Source of the DNA: Paenibacillus sp. FSL R7-0204
GTDB lineage: Bacteria > Bacillota > Bacilli > Paenibacillales > Paenibacillaceae
Length of the DNA stretch: 64,000 bases
Assembly: GCF_038002225.1 (NCBI RefSeq)
Contig: NZ_JBBOCA010000001.1
Location: forward strand, 3,224,001-3,288,000
Direction of reading: 5' to 3'
Every line of letters begins with the position of its first letter. Position 1 is the first letter of the stretch. Below the pieces are notes generated by a model. The model was not told where the DNA came from, ran no database searches, and saw only the letters and a program-made list of their open reading frames with translations. A program made the translations under genes and the position numbers. Positions 33,539 to 44,200 of the stretch are shown here, in pieces.

Positions 33539-33569
33539 AAAGACGCTAACTCCATGTTAGCGTCTTTTC
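33539..33569 (+). terminator. Terminator after the methyltransferase
   Basis: AAAGACGCTAAC (33539-33550) and GTTAGCGTCTTT (33556-33567) form a perfect 12-bp stem with a 5-base loop, with a T-run in the right arm. Confidence 0.88.
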
Positions 33570-33682
33570 GTTTTTTCCCAAGCTTCGCCATACTTCCGCC
33601 ATGTTCTGGTTCCATCTACTCTGACATAATACGGTAATAGAACAGAGGATGGTTTTACACCAGCTCTTAAGGAGGAATTGGC

Positions 33683-34609
33683 ATGTTTCATAAAACAGTG
33701 ACGCTGCAGCCTTTTGCAGATATTTCGATGTATACTGAAGGGTTCAAGATCGTCTCGGCTCAATTAGGTGGAGATGGCTGCGTATATGTCCTGCTGATTA
33801 ACCAGATCCCGGAACGGAAACGAGGAATGTTCGTCCAACCGGCTTTGAAGCAACCGCATACCTACAAGGTCCTGATGGTAGAAAGTAAAGATTATATCGA
33901 TGAAATTATCATAGAGGATCAACATTTCAATTATCATTATGTTCAGCCCCTTCGCAGACATCTCCTACTGGTTGGAGCGCGCTGCTCGCATTATGGTGCA
34001 GGCAGATATGATCTGAACGCCAAAGTGTGTGATTATACAGGACGTACCGTTCGTGAGTTCCTGCTTGGAGACGGGATTCAGAATGTTCAAGTGACGGAGA
34101 AAGGTACCATCTGGACCAGTTATTTTGACGAAGGCGTGTTCGGGAACAACGGGTGGGATCAGCCTGTAGGTGAACACGGCCTTGTGGCCTGGGATGAGCA
34201 TGGGAACAAAGTATACGAAGATCATGTGTCGGATATTGCCGATTGTTACGCTTTGAATGTTGTCCGTGAAGAGGAGGTCTGGTTTTATTATTATACGGAC
34301 TTTTTGCTCGGCTGTATCTCAGGCGGACCCACTCAGCCCAAGGTCACATTTATCAATCCTGAGATTTCCGGTTCGGCCGGGTTCTGCACGGATGGTTGTC
34401 ACTTCTTGTTCGATGGCGGTTACGGCAAACACGGAGACTATTATATCAAAAAGCATGAAAAAGCAAGCATGACCAAGGGGCATAAGATACAGTTTCTGAA
34501 TGAAAAATCCGAGCCGCTTGTGCCAGTCACGCAAGATTTTCGGGAAGATCTCGTGCTGTTCTGTGCAGATGATATGTTGTATCAGGTTTCGATTAAAGAA
34601 TTGCTGTGA
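33683..34609 (+). CDS. Hypothetical protein, beta-propeller-like
   Basis: 308 residues, no signal peptide or membrane segment. The protein alternates short beta strands with turns ('GDGCVYVLLIN', 'RHLLLVGARCSHYGAGRYDLNAKVCDYTGRTVREFLLGDGIQNVQVTEKGTIWTSYFDEGVFGNNGW'), a pattern like a WD or NHL propeller, but without strict repeats. Similar hypothetical proteins are common in Bacilli. AAGGAGG stands 9 bp before the ATG. Function unknown. Confidence 0.75.
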   Translation: MFHKTVTLQPFADISMYTEGFKIVSAQLGGDGCVYVLLINQIPERKRGMFVQPALKQPHTYKVLMVESKDYIDEIIIEDQHFNYHYVQPLRRHLLLVGARCSHYGAGRYDLNAKVCDYTGRTVREFLLGDGIQNVQVTEKGTIWTSYFDEGVFGNNGWDQPVGEHGLVAWDEHGNKVYEDHVSDIADCYALNVVREEEVWFYYYTDFLLGCISGGPTQPKVTFINPEISGSAGFCTDGCHFLFDGGYGKHGDYYIKKHEKASMTKGHKIQFLNEKSEPLVPVTQDFREDLVLFCADDMLYQVSIKELL

Positions 34610-34705
34610 CGCTGCGGTTACCTTATGATTGTAATACGATAAGGAATTGAGGCTATGGTTTCGTTTTCCAATCAAATCTTTTGTAGTTTAATAGGAGTGA
34701 ATTCA

Positions 34706-35254
34706 GTGAAATTAGAAGATTACGCATGGAATAAACATGAGCAAAAATTAAAAGAAGAACAAACAGAATTCAAGCATAGTAAACCTAAGATAAAAATTAT
34801 AGATAACACCGAATTGCGTAATAAAATTGAAGAGGCTCTTGAAAAAATACCGCAGAAGTTAGTTGCTCAATGGATTTTAAAAGTAGCAACTCCGTACTTG
34901 TATTACTTAGATGACCATTTAAAAGATGACTCACGAATAAATTTAGGGATAGAAACTTTACAAAAACGAATAGACGGAAGCATTAGAGCCTCCGATTTAC
35001 GGAAGGTTGGATTTGTAGTTAATGAATTGGCGAAAGAATCCAAATCAGACATTAGCAAGTATTCTGCACGTTCCTTTGCCCAAGCCATTGCTACAGGACA
35101 TATGAGAGGACATGCTTTAGTTAGCAGTGATTACGCAATAAAGGCAACAAATGTATTAACTGATAACTCCACAGATTCTTCGACAAAGGAGAGGGAAAGA
35201 CAATTGAATTTAATACATGAAGTAATTCTAACGCCTCCAGATCTTCAAGCTTGA
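34706..35254 (+). CDS. Imm5-like putative immunity protein
   Basis: About 182 residues, largely helical. I start at the GTG (34706) with AGGAGTG upstream. The C-terminal 'YSARSFAQAIATGHMRGHALVSSDYAIKA' matches the His-containing helix of Imm5-type proteins (usually 'AARAAGxAxATAHxxxHAL'). The N-terminal half is less similar. Imm5 proteins are found with polymorphic toxins; here it is an orphan. The last bases overlap the MerR fragment that follows. AT-rich. Confidence 0.65.
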   Translation: MKLEDYAWNKHEQKLKEEQTEFKHSKPKIKIIDNTELRNKIEEALEKIPQKLVAQWILKVATPYLYYLDDHLKDDSRINLGIETLQKRIDGSIRASDLRKVGFVVNELAKESKSDISKYSARSFAQAIATGHMRGHALVSSDYAIKATNVLTDNSTDSSTKERERQLNLIHEVILTPPDLQA

Positions 35255-35418
35255 AGCATTACACCGAAGAAGGTATGCTGCCTTTTGAACAGGCTGAAGA
35301 GAATCTAACACGCAGATACCAAAGAGAGGAAACCGTCGCACGCATTAATTGGATCAAAGAGCTGAAAGCGAACGGTTTATCGATCCCGCAAATTAAAGAA
35401 GCGATAGGCCTCGGATGA
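35251..35418 (+). pseudogene. Fragment of a MerR family regulator HTH
   Basis: The frame reads 'KHYTEEGMLPFEQAEENLTRRYQREETVARINWIKELKANGLSIPQIKEAI' and stops at 35416-35418. This is the second half of a MerR winged HTH ('YYxxxGLLxPxR...R.Y...D...L.FI..L..lGlsLeeIk'). The first helix is missing and the C-terminal effector part is absent, so it is a remnant cut at both ends. Confidence 0.7.
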
Positions 35419-35562
35419 AACTTTCTTAGAATGTGATACGTACACCATAATATGGTAGGGTTATTGCATTGTGCGGAAATTGAGGGCTTCAACTTCTATT
35501 GAGTATAAGATCGTTTTCGAGGATTATGTGAAATAATATCCATTTAGAATGAGGTGAATGAT

Positions 35563-36423
35563 ATGACGATACTGCCTGTTATAATTTTTATCTTAGTATT
35601 TGTACCTTCCATTGTACTCATCGTGAGTATGCCGTATTTAACAAAAGAGACGATTAGTTTCGGAGTCACCGTCAACGCTGTCCAATTCCACAGTGAGCCG
35701 CTGCGTCAGATGCGGAAGTCGTATGCTAGGATTAGTGCAATTTTACATACCATCCTATTCATTGTTGGCATCTTATGCCTAATCTACAGCGATGAACATT
35801 CGAGGCAAATCAGTTGGGTCATTATCTCCTATTCACTCGCCATGCTCGTAATCTCCCTGGTTATTAACTTTAGGTATCATTTGAAAATGAAAAGCGTACT
35901 GCCGATGCTGCCTGCTGCTCCCGAATCATCGATCATGGGACCTGGACCCCGGAAAGGAAATGTTGGCCTGCCCAGTCATTGGTTCCTCATTCATGCTGTT
36001 ATTATTGTGGTTAGTATTGTAACAGTGCTGCGTAACTACGATCTGATTCCTGACCAGCTTCCGGTCCATTTCAACAGCAGTTGGACCGTAGACCGCTATG
36101 TAGATAAATCTTATAGTATCGTGTTTATACCTGCGATCATGCAGGTGTTAGGGACCTTTCTGTTCATATTTGAGTATTGGAGTATCCGCAGAGGGAAGCA
36201 GCAGGTTAGGGAAGACTTAACTTACCGCCGTGCCTGGTCGAATTATATGATTACAGCAAGCTTCTTGTTCGTTATCCTGTTATCCGTAGTGCAGCTAAAT
36301 ATGATGTCTCTGCTTAATATTAATTTTGTTATCCCCGTTGTCCTAAGCATAATAGCCTTTATCATCCTATACGCCTGCACCTTAACGTTCTGGAATGGTC
36401 AGCGCGAAAGCCGCCTTACATGA
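35563..36423 (+). CDS. DUF1648 domain membrane protein
   Basis: About 286 residues with seven or so membrane segments. 'YDLIPDQLPVHFNSSWTVDRYVDKSY' (about 166-191) is the DUF1648 signature seen in SdpI-like and related proteins; SdpI gives immunity to the SdpC toxin in B. subtilis, but most DUF1648 proteins have unknown roles. The ATG at 35563 has GAGGTG upstream; a GTG three codons before is possible. No HTH autorepressor is adjacent. Confidence 0.8.
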   Translation: MTILPVIIFILVFVPSIVLIVSMPYLTKETISFGVTVNAVQFHSEPLRQMRKSYARISAILHTILFIVGILCLIYSDEHSRQISWVIISYSLAMLVISLVINFRYHLKMKSVLPMLPAAPESSIMGPGPRKGNVGLPSHWFLIHAVIIVVSIVTVLRNYDLIPDQLPVHFNSSWTVDRYVDKSYSIVFIPAIMQVLGTFLFIFEYWSIRRGKQQVREDLTYRRAWSNYMITASFLFVILLSVVQLNMMSLLNINFVIPVVLSIIAFIILYACTLTFWNGQRESRLT

Positions 36424-36545
36424 GCATACGATTGAGCGCTGGATCAGCCGCACGCACACACCCGGAGTGCCGCTGATCCAATGCGCTACATCGCAACAAA
36501 GCTGCTTTTACCCATAACCTAACGTTATTTCCTCAAATTGAGTCC

Positions 36546-37037
36546 TCAATTTGCCTTCCGCTTCTTCACCGGCACCCATACTTCAACTTCGGCATCCATT
36601 GGGTTGCCATTGGTTAGTACCTCCGCAATCGGGTGTCCGGTATACACATACTCATAGTTATCGTTCAGGATATCACCGAATGCCTCGTCCTCCAGCCGGT
36701 CAAATGCGAGACGCGACAACCCGCCCTGGCCTGACAACACCAAATACTCTCCTCCCGGAAAAAGCACTTCAACCGCAGCCTCCGGCTGGGGCCTGGGCGA
36801 CTGAACGCCTGCAACATACAGGATCTTTCCATCTTCCTGGGTAATCGCGGCGAAGCCGTAGGGGCTTTCGGACAGAGGACGCAGGGAGGCCATAGAGCCG
36901 TTCTCCAGCGTGCTTTTGAAATAAGCCGTTTTGAGCGGAGAATACGCTGGATCGTGCACTGCTCCATCTTCACTTAGTGTGGCCTTGAACCCAATGATGC
37001 GGAATGCTTCCTTCGTTTCAATTCTGGTCGAAATCAT
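36546..37037 (-). CDS. GyrI-like / AraC effector-binding domain protein
   Basis: About 163 residues of the SOUL/GyrI-like effector-binding fold: 'IETKEAFRIIGFKATLSEDG' at the start, 'AFDRLEDEAFGDILND' in the middle, and 'VYTGHPIAEVLTNGNPMDAEVEVWVPVKKR' at the end ('E.w.P'). Such proteins bind hydrophobic ligands and act as free-standing effector domains. The ATG at 37035-37037 has AGGAGGT. It is divergent from a YafY regulator, with about 100 bp between, and may be its target. Confidence 0.85.
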   Translation of the reverse strand: MISTRIETKEAFRIIGFKATLSEDGAVHDPAYSPLKTAYFKSTLENGSMASLRPLSESPYGFAAITQEDGKILYVAGVQSPRPQPEAAVEVLFPGGEYLVLSGQGGLSRLAFDRLEDEAFGDILNDNYEYVYTGHPIAEVLTNGNPMDAEVEVWVPVKKRKAN

Positions 37038-37136
37038 GACAATGTACCTCCTGGATAGTGGGATTGGTGTATTCCAAGCAAGCATAATCTACCAACTGTG
37101 ACACCTGTATGGCATACTTGATTAGAGGTGGTCATC

Positions 37137-38063
37137 ATGAAAATGGATCGCTTAATTGCGCTCATTATGATCCTGCTGGAGCATGAGCAGATTAGTGCGC
37201 GCGAGTTAGCGGAGCGTCTCGAAGTCAGCAGGCGAACGATTTACCGGGATATTGATACGCTGAACAGAGCCGGCCTGCCCATCTATACGCTTATGGGAGC
37301 ATGGGGCGGTGTCGGCTTGATGAAATCCTACAAAGTGGGCAAAACCCTGTTCACCCCGCAAGAAATTCAGAACCTGCAGAATGGATTGCACAGCTACAAG
37401 CAGCTGTTCGGGCGGCGGGAGACGGTCTACGCGGCGGAGAAGCTGCAGGCGCTCTATCCTGACAATGCAGAGGGCAGACCGGTTGCACCGTTCGTGATGG
37501 ATCTGTCTTTAAATAAGGGGAACGAATCGCTGCGCAGCCTGTTTGGGCTGATCGAGACGGCGATGAATGAGCACGCTGTGTTGGCTTTTGCGTATACGGA
37601 TGCGCTGGGGCAGAGCAGTGAACGGCGGGTGGAGCCGTATCAGGTGGTTTTTAAGGAGAGCAGTTGGTACTTGCAAGGTTATTGTATGGATAAGCAGGAC
37701 TACCGGATCTTCAAGCTGGCCAGAATGAACGGTCTCCAGGTGACGAAGGAGCAGTTCGTTCCGAGAGCGTTCACCCCTCTCCCCATGGACGGAGGAGATT
37801 GGCTGAACCAGGGATGGGTGGAGGTTACGGTCCGGCTGGACCGCTCTGTCATGGATCGGGTGATCGAACGGTTCGGCGCCGACCATATCCTGCGGGTGGA
37901 TGAACACCACTGCTGGGCCAAGTATCCTATTATTGCAAATGACTATGGCTACGACCGGCTGCTTGCTTTTGGAGATAAGTGTGAAGTGCTGGGGCCGCCA
38001 GAGATACGGAATGGGTTCAAGGCATATGTGCGGGGGATTATGAGGAAGTATGAGGGGGATTAG
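37137..38063 (+). CDS. YafY-type HTH-WYL transcriptional regulator
   Basis: About 308 residues: N-terminal HTH ('LIALIMILLEHEQISARELAERLEVSRRTIYRDIDTLNRAGLPIYTLMGAWGGVGL') and a WYL domain ('SSERRVEPYQVVFKESSWYLQGYCMDKQDYRIFKLARM') followed by the WCX region. The ATG at 37137 follows AGAGGTGG. It is the second WYL regulator in the window (the other is at 682). It is divergent from the GyrI-like gene and probably controls it, a frequent arrangement for YafY regulators. Confidence 0.9.
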   Translation: MKMDRLIALIMILLEHEQISARELAERLEVSRRTIYRDIDTLNRAGLPIYTLMGAWGGVGLMKSYKVGKTLFTPQEIQNLQNGLHSYKQLFGRRETVYAAEKLQALYPDNAEGRPVAPFVMDLSLNKGNESLRSLFGLIETAMNEHAVLAFAYTDALGQSSERRVEPYQVVFKESSWYLQGYCMDKQDYRIFKLARMNGLQVTKEQFVPRAFTPLPMDGGDWLNQGWVEVTVRLDRSVMDRVIERFGADHILRVDEHHCWAKYPIIANDYGYDRLLAFGDKCEVLGPPEIRNGFKAYVRGIMRKYEGD

Positions 38064-38121
38064 CGGTCTAAATGGGTTAGCGTGGCGGGGATGAGATTTT
38101 TGCATATGAAGGAGAATTTAA

Positions 38122-38805
38122 GTGAACTGGAGGATGCGGCTGATGGGGGATACCGGGATGGCAGAGAAGAAGGTTGGAGCGAGCGATTATCTGGCTTTAG
38201 CATTGTATGCGTTTGCAGGGTTTGGTCTTGAAGTGGTATTGTTGATGATATTACCATCCGTCTTGGGGGTGAAAAGTTCTGATTATACGCTGCTTCATCA
38301 ATGTATTCATTGGGGAATTACCTGCTTGTTGTGGGGGAGTATGGCCGTATTTCTGATCCAGCTCTCCAAGCGGAAACACGATTTTGACATCATGAAGTTG
38401 AACGCTACACCGGACGCCAGGGGGTGGTTGCTCGCGATTGTGGTTTCGGTGATCGCCATTGCAGCGACTACTGTCGTATGGGAGGGCTTTAAGCCGGTTC
38501 AGGAGTACAAGGAAGCGGTAAGATTCGTTTTTCAGAATATCTATTACTTATTCGAAGCGGCTCTGATCCTGTTAACGATTGCGTTTGGGCAGAAATTCGG
38601 TGAGACGCTTTTCAAAAGAGACGGTCTGCCCTACGGCGGGATGTTCCTCGCACTCACTTGGGGCCTGATTCACATTCTGCTCCAGGGCGGACCGACGGGG
38701 ATTTATGCGTTCTTCATGTCACTACTTTACGGAACGATATACATAATGTTGAGAAAGAATGTGCGGTATTCGTATTTGGTGATTGCGGTTGTGTTTATTT
38801 TGTGA
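38122..38805 (+). CDS. Multi-pass membrane protein, possibly CPBP-like
   Basis: About 227 residues from a GTG (38122, GAAGGAG upstream) with six hydrophobic segments. 'LIHILLQGGPTGIYAFFMSLLYGTIYIMLRKN' near the end recalls the CPBP C-terminal motif region, but the Glu-Glu-x-x-x-Arg motif is missing ('GQKFGETLFKRDGLPYGGM' stands in its place), so any protease function is doubtful. It follows the YafY gene by 58 bp and may be in its operon. Confidence 0.65.
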   Translation: MNWRMRLMGDTGMAEKKVGASDYLALALYAFAGFGLEVVLLMILPSVLGVKSSDYTLLHQCIHWGITCLLWGSMAVFLIQLSKRKHDFDIMKLNATPDARGWLLAIVVSVIAIAATTVVWEGFKPVQEYKEAVRFVFQNIYYLFEAALILLTIAFGQKFGETLFKRDGLPYGGMFLALTWGLIHILLQGGPTGIYAFFMSLLYGTIYIMLRKNVRYSYLVIAVVFIL

Positions 38806-38905
38806 GGCGGGCTTGGGGAGGGGCTAGGGTGAATGAAATGAAGTATTCGATTTGGATTGAAAGTGACACTAGGTTGTGAAAAACTATTTTATGAGGAGTA
38901 GTCGC

Positions 38906-39622
38906 ATGTTTACAGATCTTATTCACAGACTTGGTCTTTCATTGCCTGTTGCATTAGTTGAGGAGTTGGAGCTGCACAAGGAGAAACAAAAGAATCAAAA
39001 CTACTTTTTGAGATTAATGGAAGCTGACGAAATTGTTGAATTAGTTGATTATATGTCCAAAATAGAGGCTTATCGGGATATGATTCCTTTGTGGAGTGAC
39101 GATCATTCAAACTATATTGGCTTGTACGTACAAGGCGCATGCAAATACAGGATATGTTATATCGATCATGAGGAAACGGATGTATCTCCGGCCTTTAGAA
39201 GTATACCTTCATTTATAACGAAAATCGAAGAATATCCTGATCTGGATTGGCATGATTTGAATAAAGACTATCCAGCAGAATTTGAAGTTAGTCAAACTGA
39301 AATGAATGAAGACCTCGCTTGTATTGACGAGTTGAATCGAATGATAAGCTCTGACCAACTTATAAGCGATGATATTCGCTGTCAGTATATTTTTTCGATT
39401 ATGGCATTAACGCCAAAAGGAAATCTTAATTCCATCATAAAATATCTAGACGATGAAGATATGTTTGTTCAAGAAAGAGCATGTGAGATTATTGGATTTC
39501 ATACTTATATACCAGCTAAGGAAAAGCTGGTGAAGATCTCCAAAAACGGAATGCATAATGGGAAAATAGCAGCCAAAAGAGCATTAGAAAGGATAAGGGA
39601 AGACCGAAAAAATGAAATTTAA
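38906..39622 (+). CDS. SUKH-like immunity protein with C-terminal HEAT-like repeats
   Basis: About 238 residues. GAGGAG precedes the ATG at 38906. 'MIPLWSDDHSNYIGLYVQGACKYRICYIDHEETDVSPAFRSIPSF' (about 60-107) is a SUKH/SMI1-type core. Residues about 155-235 carry HEAT-like helical pairs ('IMALTPKGNLNSIIKYLDDEDMFVQERACEIIGFHTY'). This combination is found in SMI1/KNR4-related bacterial proteins. It is probably an immunity protein, but no toxin partner is close. It is AT-richer than the upstream regulators. Confidence 0.7.
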   Translation: MFTDLIHRLGLSLPVALVEELELHKEKQKNQNYFLRLMEADEIVELVDYMSKIEAYRDMIPLWSDDHSNYIGLYVQGACKYRICYIDHEETDVSPAFRSIPSFITKIEEYPDLDWHDLNKDYPAEFEVSQTEMNEDLACIDELNRMISSDQLISDDIRCQYIFSIMALTPKGNLNSIIKYLDDEDMFVQERACEIIGFHTYIPAKEKLVKISKNGMHNGKIAAKRALERIREDRKNEI

Positions 39623-39736
39623 AAGCTCTGAATTGCTCTGTAAATCGACTCGAACTACTAGGAAATAGAGTACACAAAAGTGAATTTGTAAATGAGATAA
39701 GAACTAAAATTATGGAATTAATTAAGGAGATACAAT

Positions 39737-41113
39737 ATGCTGCCATCACTAACGTTTCTGAAACATCAATTAGAGGGAATTCTGCGTAATAAATTTGCAC
39801 AGGGGCATCAAACCTCCGGTTTTTTGGCCCGGTTGGAACAGCTTCCCGCAAGCTATGATGCTTATCTGGAATTCGCCCATAGTTTAGCTGACATTCCAAT
39901 GCGGGACAACTGGCCCTACTATGAGCCGGACGATTTGGAGGAGATATGGCGGGAATGCGACCCGGATAGACCTTTAGGCCAGATCGGAGTCTTGAATCTG
40001 AAGGACAGTGCCAAGCGTATAGAGGCAGGCTTCCTCGCTTCAGTCTGTGGTTCAATGCTGGGCAAGCCGATCGAGGTCAATCCCACGTTGTCGGAATTAC
40101 GTCAAGCGTTAACCGCTGTGGGGGAATGGCCGCTGAATGATTATATTTCGGAAGAAGCTCTCCATGCGTTGGATCGTCGTCATTGGTCCTGGTTCGAGAC
40201 GGCGAGGGGGAGAATTCGCTATGTGGCACCTGACGATGATATCAACTACACCTTAATGGGCATGATGGCGTTAGAGCAATTTGGTAAGGGTTTTACGAAA
40301 AGAAACCTAAGAGATTTATGGATAAATCATCTTCCGATAAGTACAACATGGGGGCCGGAGAGGGCTATCCTGGTCCGGTCGGGAATTAGCTATTTGGAGC
40401 ATGACCGGGAATTATTCAATCATTCTGAGATAGAGTCTTGGCCCGACTTCCTGGTGCAAGATACAGAATTATGCGGCGCGGCGATTCGTGCAGATGCTTA
40501 CGGCTATGCCTGCCCCGGTCAACCTGCTCTTGCGGCTGAGCTGGCTTGGCGTGATGCAAGCTTTACACATCGCCGGACGGGGAATTATGCCACGATGTTC
40601 ATTGCCGCTGCAATTGCTGCCGCACACGTGCTGCGCGATCCGCTTGAAATAATTAGTACTGCCCTGCAATTCGTACCTAGAAGGAGCCGATTCTATGAGA
40701 TTACCGAGGATTGCCTGCAGATCGTAGCGAATGCAGATAACTGGCTGGAGGCGTATCAGGGCATTCATCAGAAGTACGCGAATCATTCCCACTGTCAGGT
40801 GTATCAGGAAATCGGCACCTTGATCAATACCTTTCGATTTGCTGAGAATGCCGGAGACGGAATATGCAAGCAGGTCATGCAAGGTAACGATACCGACAGC
40901 TTCGGAGCAACAGCCGGCTCGCTGCTTGGGGTGTATTTCGGCCCGGACAGCTTGGAACCTAGATGGCTTGAACCTTTCCAGGACCGGATTCATACGGGCT
41001 TATCTAATTTTCATGAGCAACAACTCTCCCGCTTGGCTGAGCGCATAGGGCGTTTGCCAGAGCTGCTGCACACCGGCCAGCACCGAATTCAACCCAGCGA
41101 GCTGTATGTATGA
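39737..41113 (+). CDS. ADP-ribosylglycohydrolase family protein
   Basis: 458 residues. The family's two metal-binding motifs can be read: 'APDDDINYTLMGMMALEQFG' (about 165-184) and 'GNDTDSFGATAGSLLGVYFG' (about 386-405), and 'GSMLGKPIEV' near residue 105 is the usual N-terminal start of the fold. The roughly 90 extra N-terminal residues are unusual. The enzyme removes ADP-ribose from proteins or from small molecules; target unknown. AAGGAG precedes the ATG. It directly precedes the defence island, with 159 bp between. Confidence 0.87.
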   Translation: MLPSLTFLKHQLEGILRNKFAQGHQTSGFLARLEQLPASYDAYLEFAHSLADIPMRDNWPYYEPDDLEEIWRECDPDRPLGQIGVLNLKDSAKRIEAGFLASVCGSMLGKPIEVNPTLSELRQALTAVGEWPLNDYISEEALHALDRRHWSWFETARGRIRYVAPDDDINYTLMGMMALEQFGKGFTKRNLRDLWINHLPISTTWGPERAILVRSGISYLEHDRELFNHSEIESWPDFLVQDTELCGAAIRADAYGYACPGQPALAAELAWRDASFTHRRTGNYATMFIAAAIAAAHVLRDPLEIISTALQFVPRRSRFYEITEDCLQIVANADNWLEAYQGIHQKYANHSHCQVYQEIGTLINTFRFAENAGDGICKQVMQGNDTDSFGATAGSLLGVYFGPDSLEPRWLEPFQDRIHTGLSNFHEQQLSRLAERIGRLPELLHTGQHRIQPSELYV

Positions 41114-41272
41114 AAGAGGTGAGTAACATAGCGAGTATAAGAAATGAAATAACAGAAGCCATTGGAATAACATCTGCTAATCCCATAACTAATTAGGATT
41201 ATCGTTGGATATAAAAGTAATAGATTTTATTCGTCAGTACTTTCGATGACTTAAACTTGGGAGGAATAAATA

Positions 41273-44200
41273 ATGCCATTTAGTAAATCTGATTTAGGAG
41301 CACAAGCCTCATGGAAAGGTTATTCTTCCCAAACTTTATATATTGCTTCTCGAGTAGTTGCGGATATAAACTCACTAGAGTATTTTCCGGAACACCTTGA
41401 AGATTTACTGATTAAAAGTGATGATGAAGTTTCAGAAATAGTACAGATTAAAGACTTAGGCTCTGATTTGAGTATATCAAGTCTTGCTTCTACTAGCGCT
41501 TCATTGAAAAATGAAGGTTTCTTTCGGAGAGTGTTAAGTTTGCGAAAGCCAGAATCAAAAAGAATAGTCGTAAAGGTTGTACATTTTGGGGAATTGGGAG
41601 ATGAATTGGAAGGTTTTATAAATGGGGTCACTAGTTCTTTAGAAAGTATTAAGGACAAACTTGTAAGGAACCACCATCTATTGTTAGAAGAAGTAGAATG
41701 GATTACGGAAAGAATGATATTTGAGAAAGTTGATAAAGAGGTTCTTCAACTTAAAATAGCTGAACAAATTAAAAGTCATATTCCAACAATGATTGCCCCA
41801 TCTATAATGCAGGATTTATTAATTCAGTATATCTCTGATTTATCAAAAAATAAGGGTTATACTTCTAAAAGTATTTGGCAAGAAAAAATACATCAAATTG
41901 GTAGAGATATGGCTTCAATAGATGGATATTTTAGAGAATATGGAAGTTCTCTTATAAGGTTATCTGATATTGAGAATTTTAAAAGTTTTGAAGAAATGAA
42001 ATTAGAATACGAACAAGGTATTTCTGCGCATCCTGCTCATATACGCTTTTCACTGGATTTCGAACGGATACACTGGCTGGAAAAAATTGAAGCTGCGCTT
42101 GTTGGAGATAAAGTTGTTATTGTTAAAGGGGCTTCTGGACAAGGGAAAACTTCATTATGTTATAAATATTTGATAAAAAATTATGCTGAAGAACTTGTGT
42201 TTTGTATAAGACAACTTCAAACACAAGGGCAAGCTGAAAATTTAGTAAAAGCAATATTTGGACTATCAAAACATTCAACAAATATTATTTTATATATTGA
42301 TGTTAATCCAGGACAAACATATTGGACTTGGTTAATTAGGGAGCTTCAAATTAGAGGGATTTACATACCACTTCTTATATCAATTCGTGAAGAAGATTTT
42401 AAACAGTCAAATGTGGATCAAAATGTTGTATCTTTTGAAATACTTGAATTGTCTTTAACCCAAAAAGAAGCGCAAAAAATATATGATAAACTAACAGTAA
42501 ACAAGCCTCATGAACTTTATCGTACTTTTGATGAAGCTTGGCAAAAATTTGGTGGGGAAGGCCCCCTGTTGGAATTTATGTATTTACTTAATAATCACCA
42601 AACTTTAAAACAACGTTTAACTTTTCAAATTAATAGATTAATTGATGAGAGTGTAGAAGACTCTTGGTTGGATCTATTGGTGCTTGTATGTTATGTTGGC
42701 AGGGTAGATGGCTCTATTCTATTTGAAAGAGCAAAAAAAATAGTACAATGTTCAAATACTATAAGTGCTTTACGGCGAATGAGTGATGAATATTTAGTTA
42801 GAAGCTCAGTAGATGGGAAATATATTGAGTCATTGCATTCAATAAGAGCAGAAATCTTATATTCTATATTAATAAAAGAGATGAGATTGGAAGAAAATGA
42901 GGTGCTCCTTAAAAGTTTGGCTTGTGTAGATGGAAATGTACCTCAAGTTCTTCTTTTTTACTACTTTACGAATAACGAAATTGAAATGGGGTTGATAGGC
43001 CAAATAGCAGGTGTTGGATATCCTGATTGGGTAGCATATGGTAGAACATTGAATGCAATGCTTTGGTTAGACGTAATGCAATATGTAGATCAAAATAAAG
43101 AAGTGTTTGATTTAGTGTTCAAAGAAAATGGTTCTGGATGGCCTATGTTTGTTCCTATGGACATTACTGGAGAAATTGCTCCAGGAAAGTTTGCTGCATT
43201 TGATCTATTAGAATATGTTTATTCAAAAACGGAAATGTTTACTCATCTTGAAATGGTCAAAGAGTCGTTACATAGTCATGTATTATCATATCTAATCACT
43301 GATAAATGGTTGGATATGTCAGTTGCCCCTAAAAAAATTCCCATGAGTGATCTAGAATGGACGAATTTTGGATACGTATTATATTGGGCTAGCTTAAGAA
43401 AAAAGAAATGTGAAATGGAATTTTCTTATAATGAATTATTATCTGCAATGATTGAGGGGAAAACGGAGAGTAAAATTGATGCCACTCTTGGCTTGTTCAA
43501 ACAGGGCTATTTAAAATTATACGATGAATGTGAAATTATCTTGAGAAAAAGACTTATCCATCAGCATAATATATTGTTATTGGACATTACTGATGAAGAA
43601 GTTATATGTTACTTTATTCCACCATACTTTCAAAACCCAAAAGCTAATGAAGTTATTGAACAATCTAATCATTATTGGACAAAAAATATGGTTGGGCTCT
43701 TAGATAGATTATATCCTAATAAAGAATTTATTACGGTAGAATTATTAGGAGTTGATATATTTAGAGATTTTGGAATTAACTCATTTGATAACAAACGAAG
43801 GATATCAAAAGAAAACCGTCGAGATTGGTGGATTACTCAAGTAAATTCTTGGTTACTTATGCGAGTGAATTTGAAGCATCGGCATGATAATTGGGATGCT
43901 TATATAAAGGAAATCATTTCTTTACGAAAAACAGTCTTTGAAACCTTAAGTGATTTTAAAAATCTTATTGAATTTTTTTATAAGCATAAGTATTGGAATG
44001 TTTCAAAATCTAAATCTTTTTTCTCTAAATTAGATAATCTAAAATTATTAATGCGTAAAGAATATCTTTTGCCGATTATTGTTGTAGATAACTTTGGAAT
44101 AAGTAGTGAAGGTTTTAAAGAGGTTCCAAGTTCTCATATTTCTACTAGTATCTCCACACATCCATATAAAGAATACAGAAAACATTTGCAGGGAGTTATA

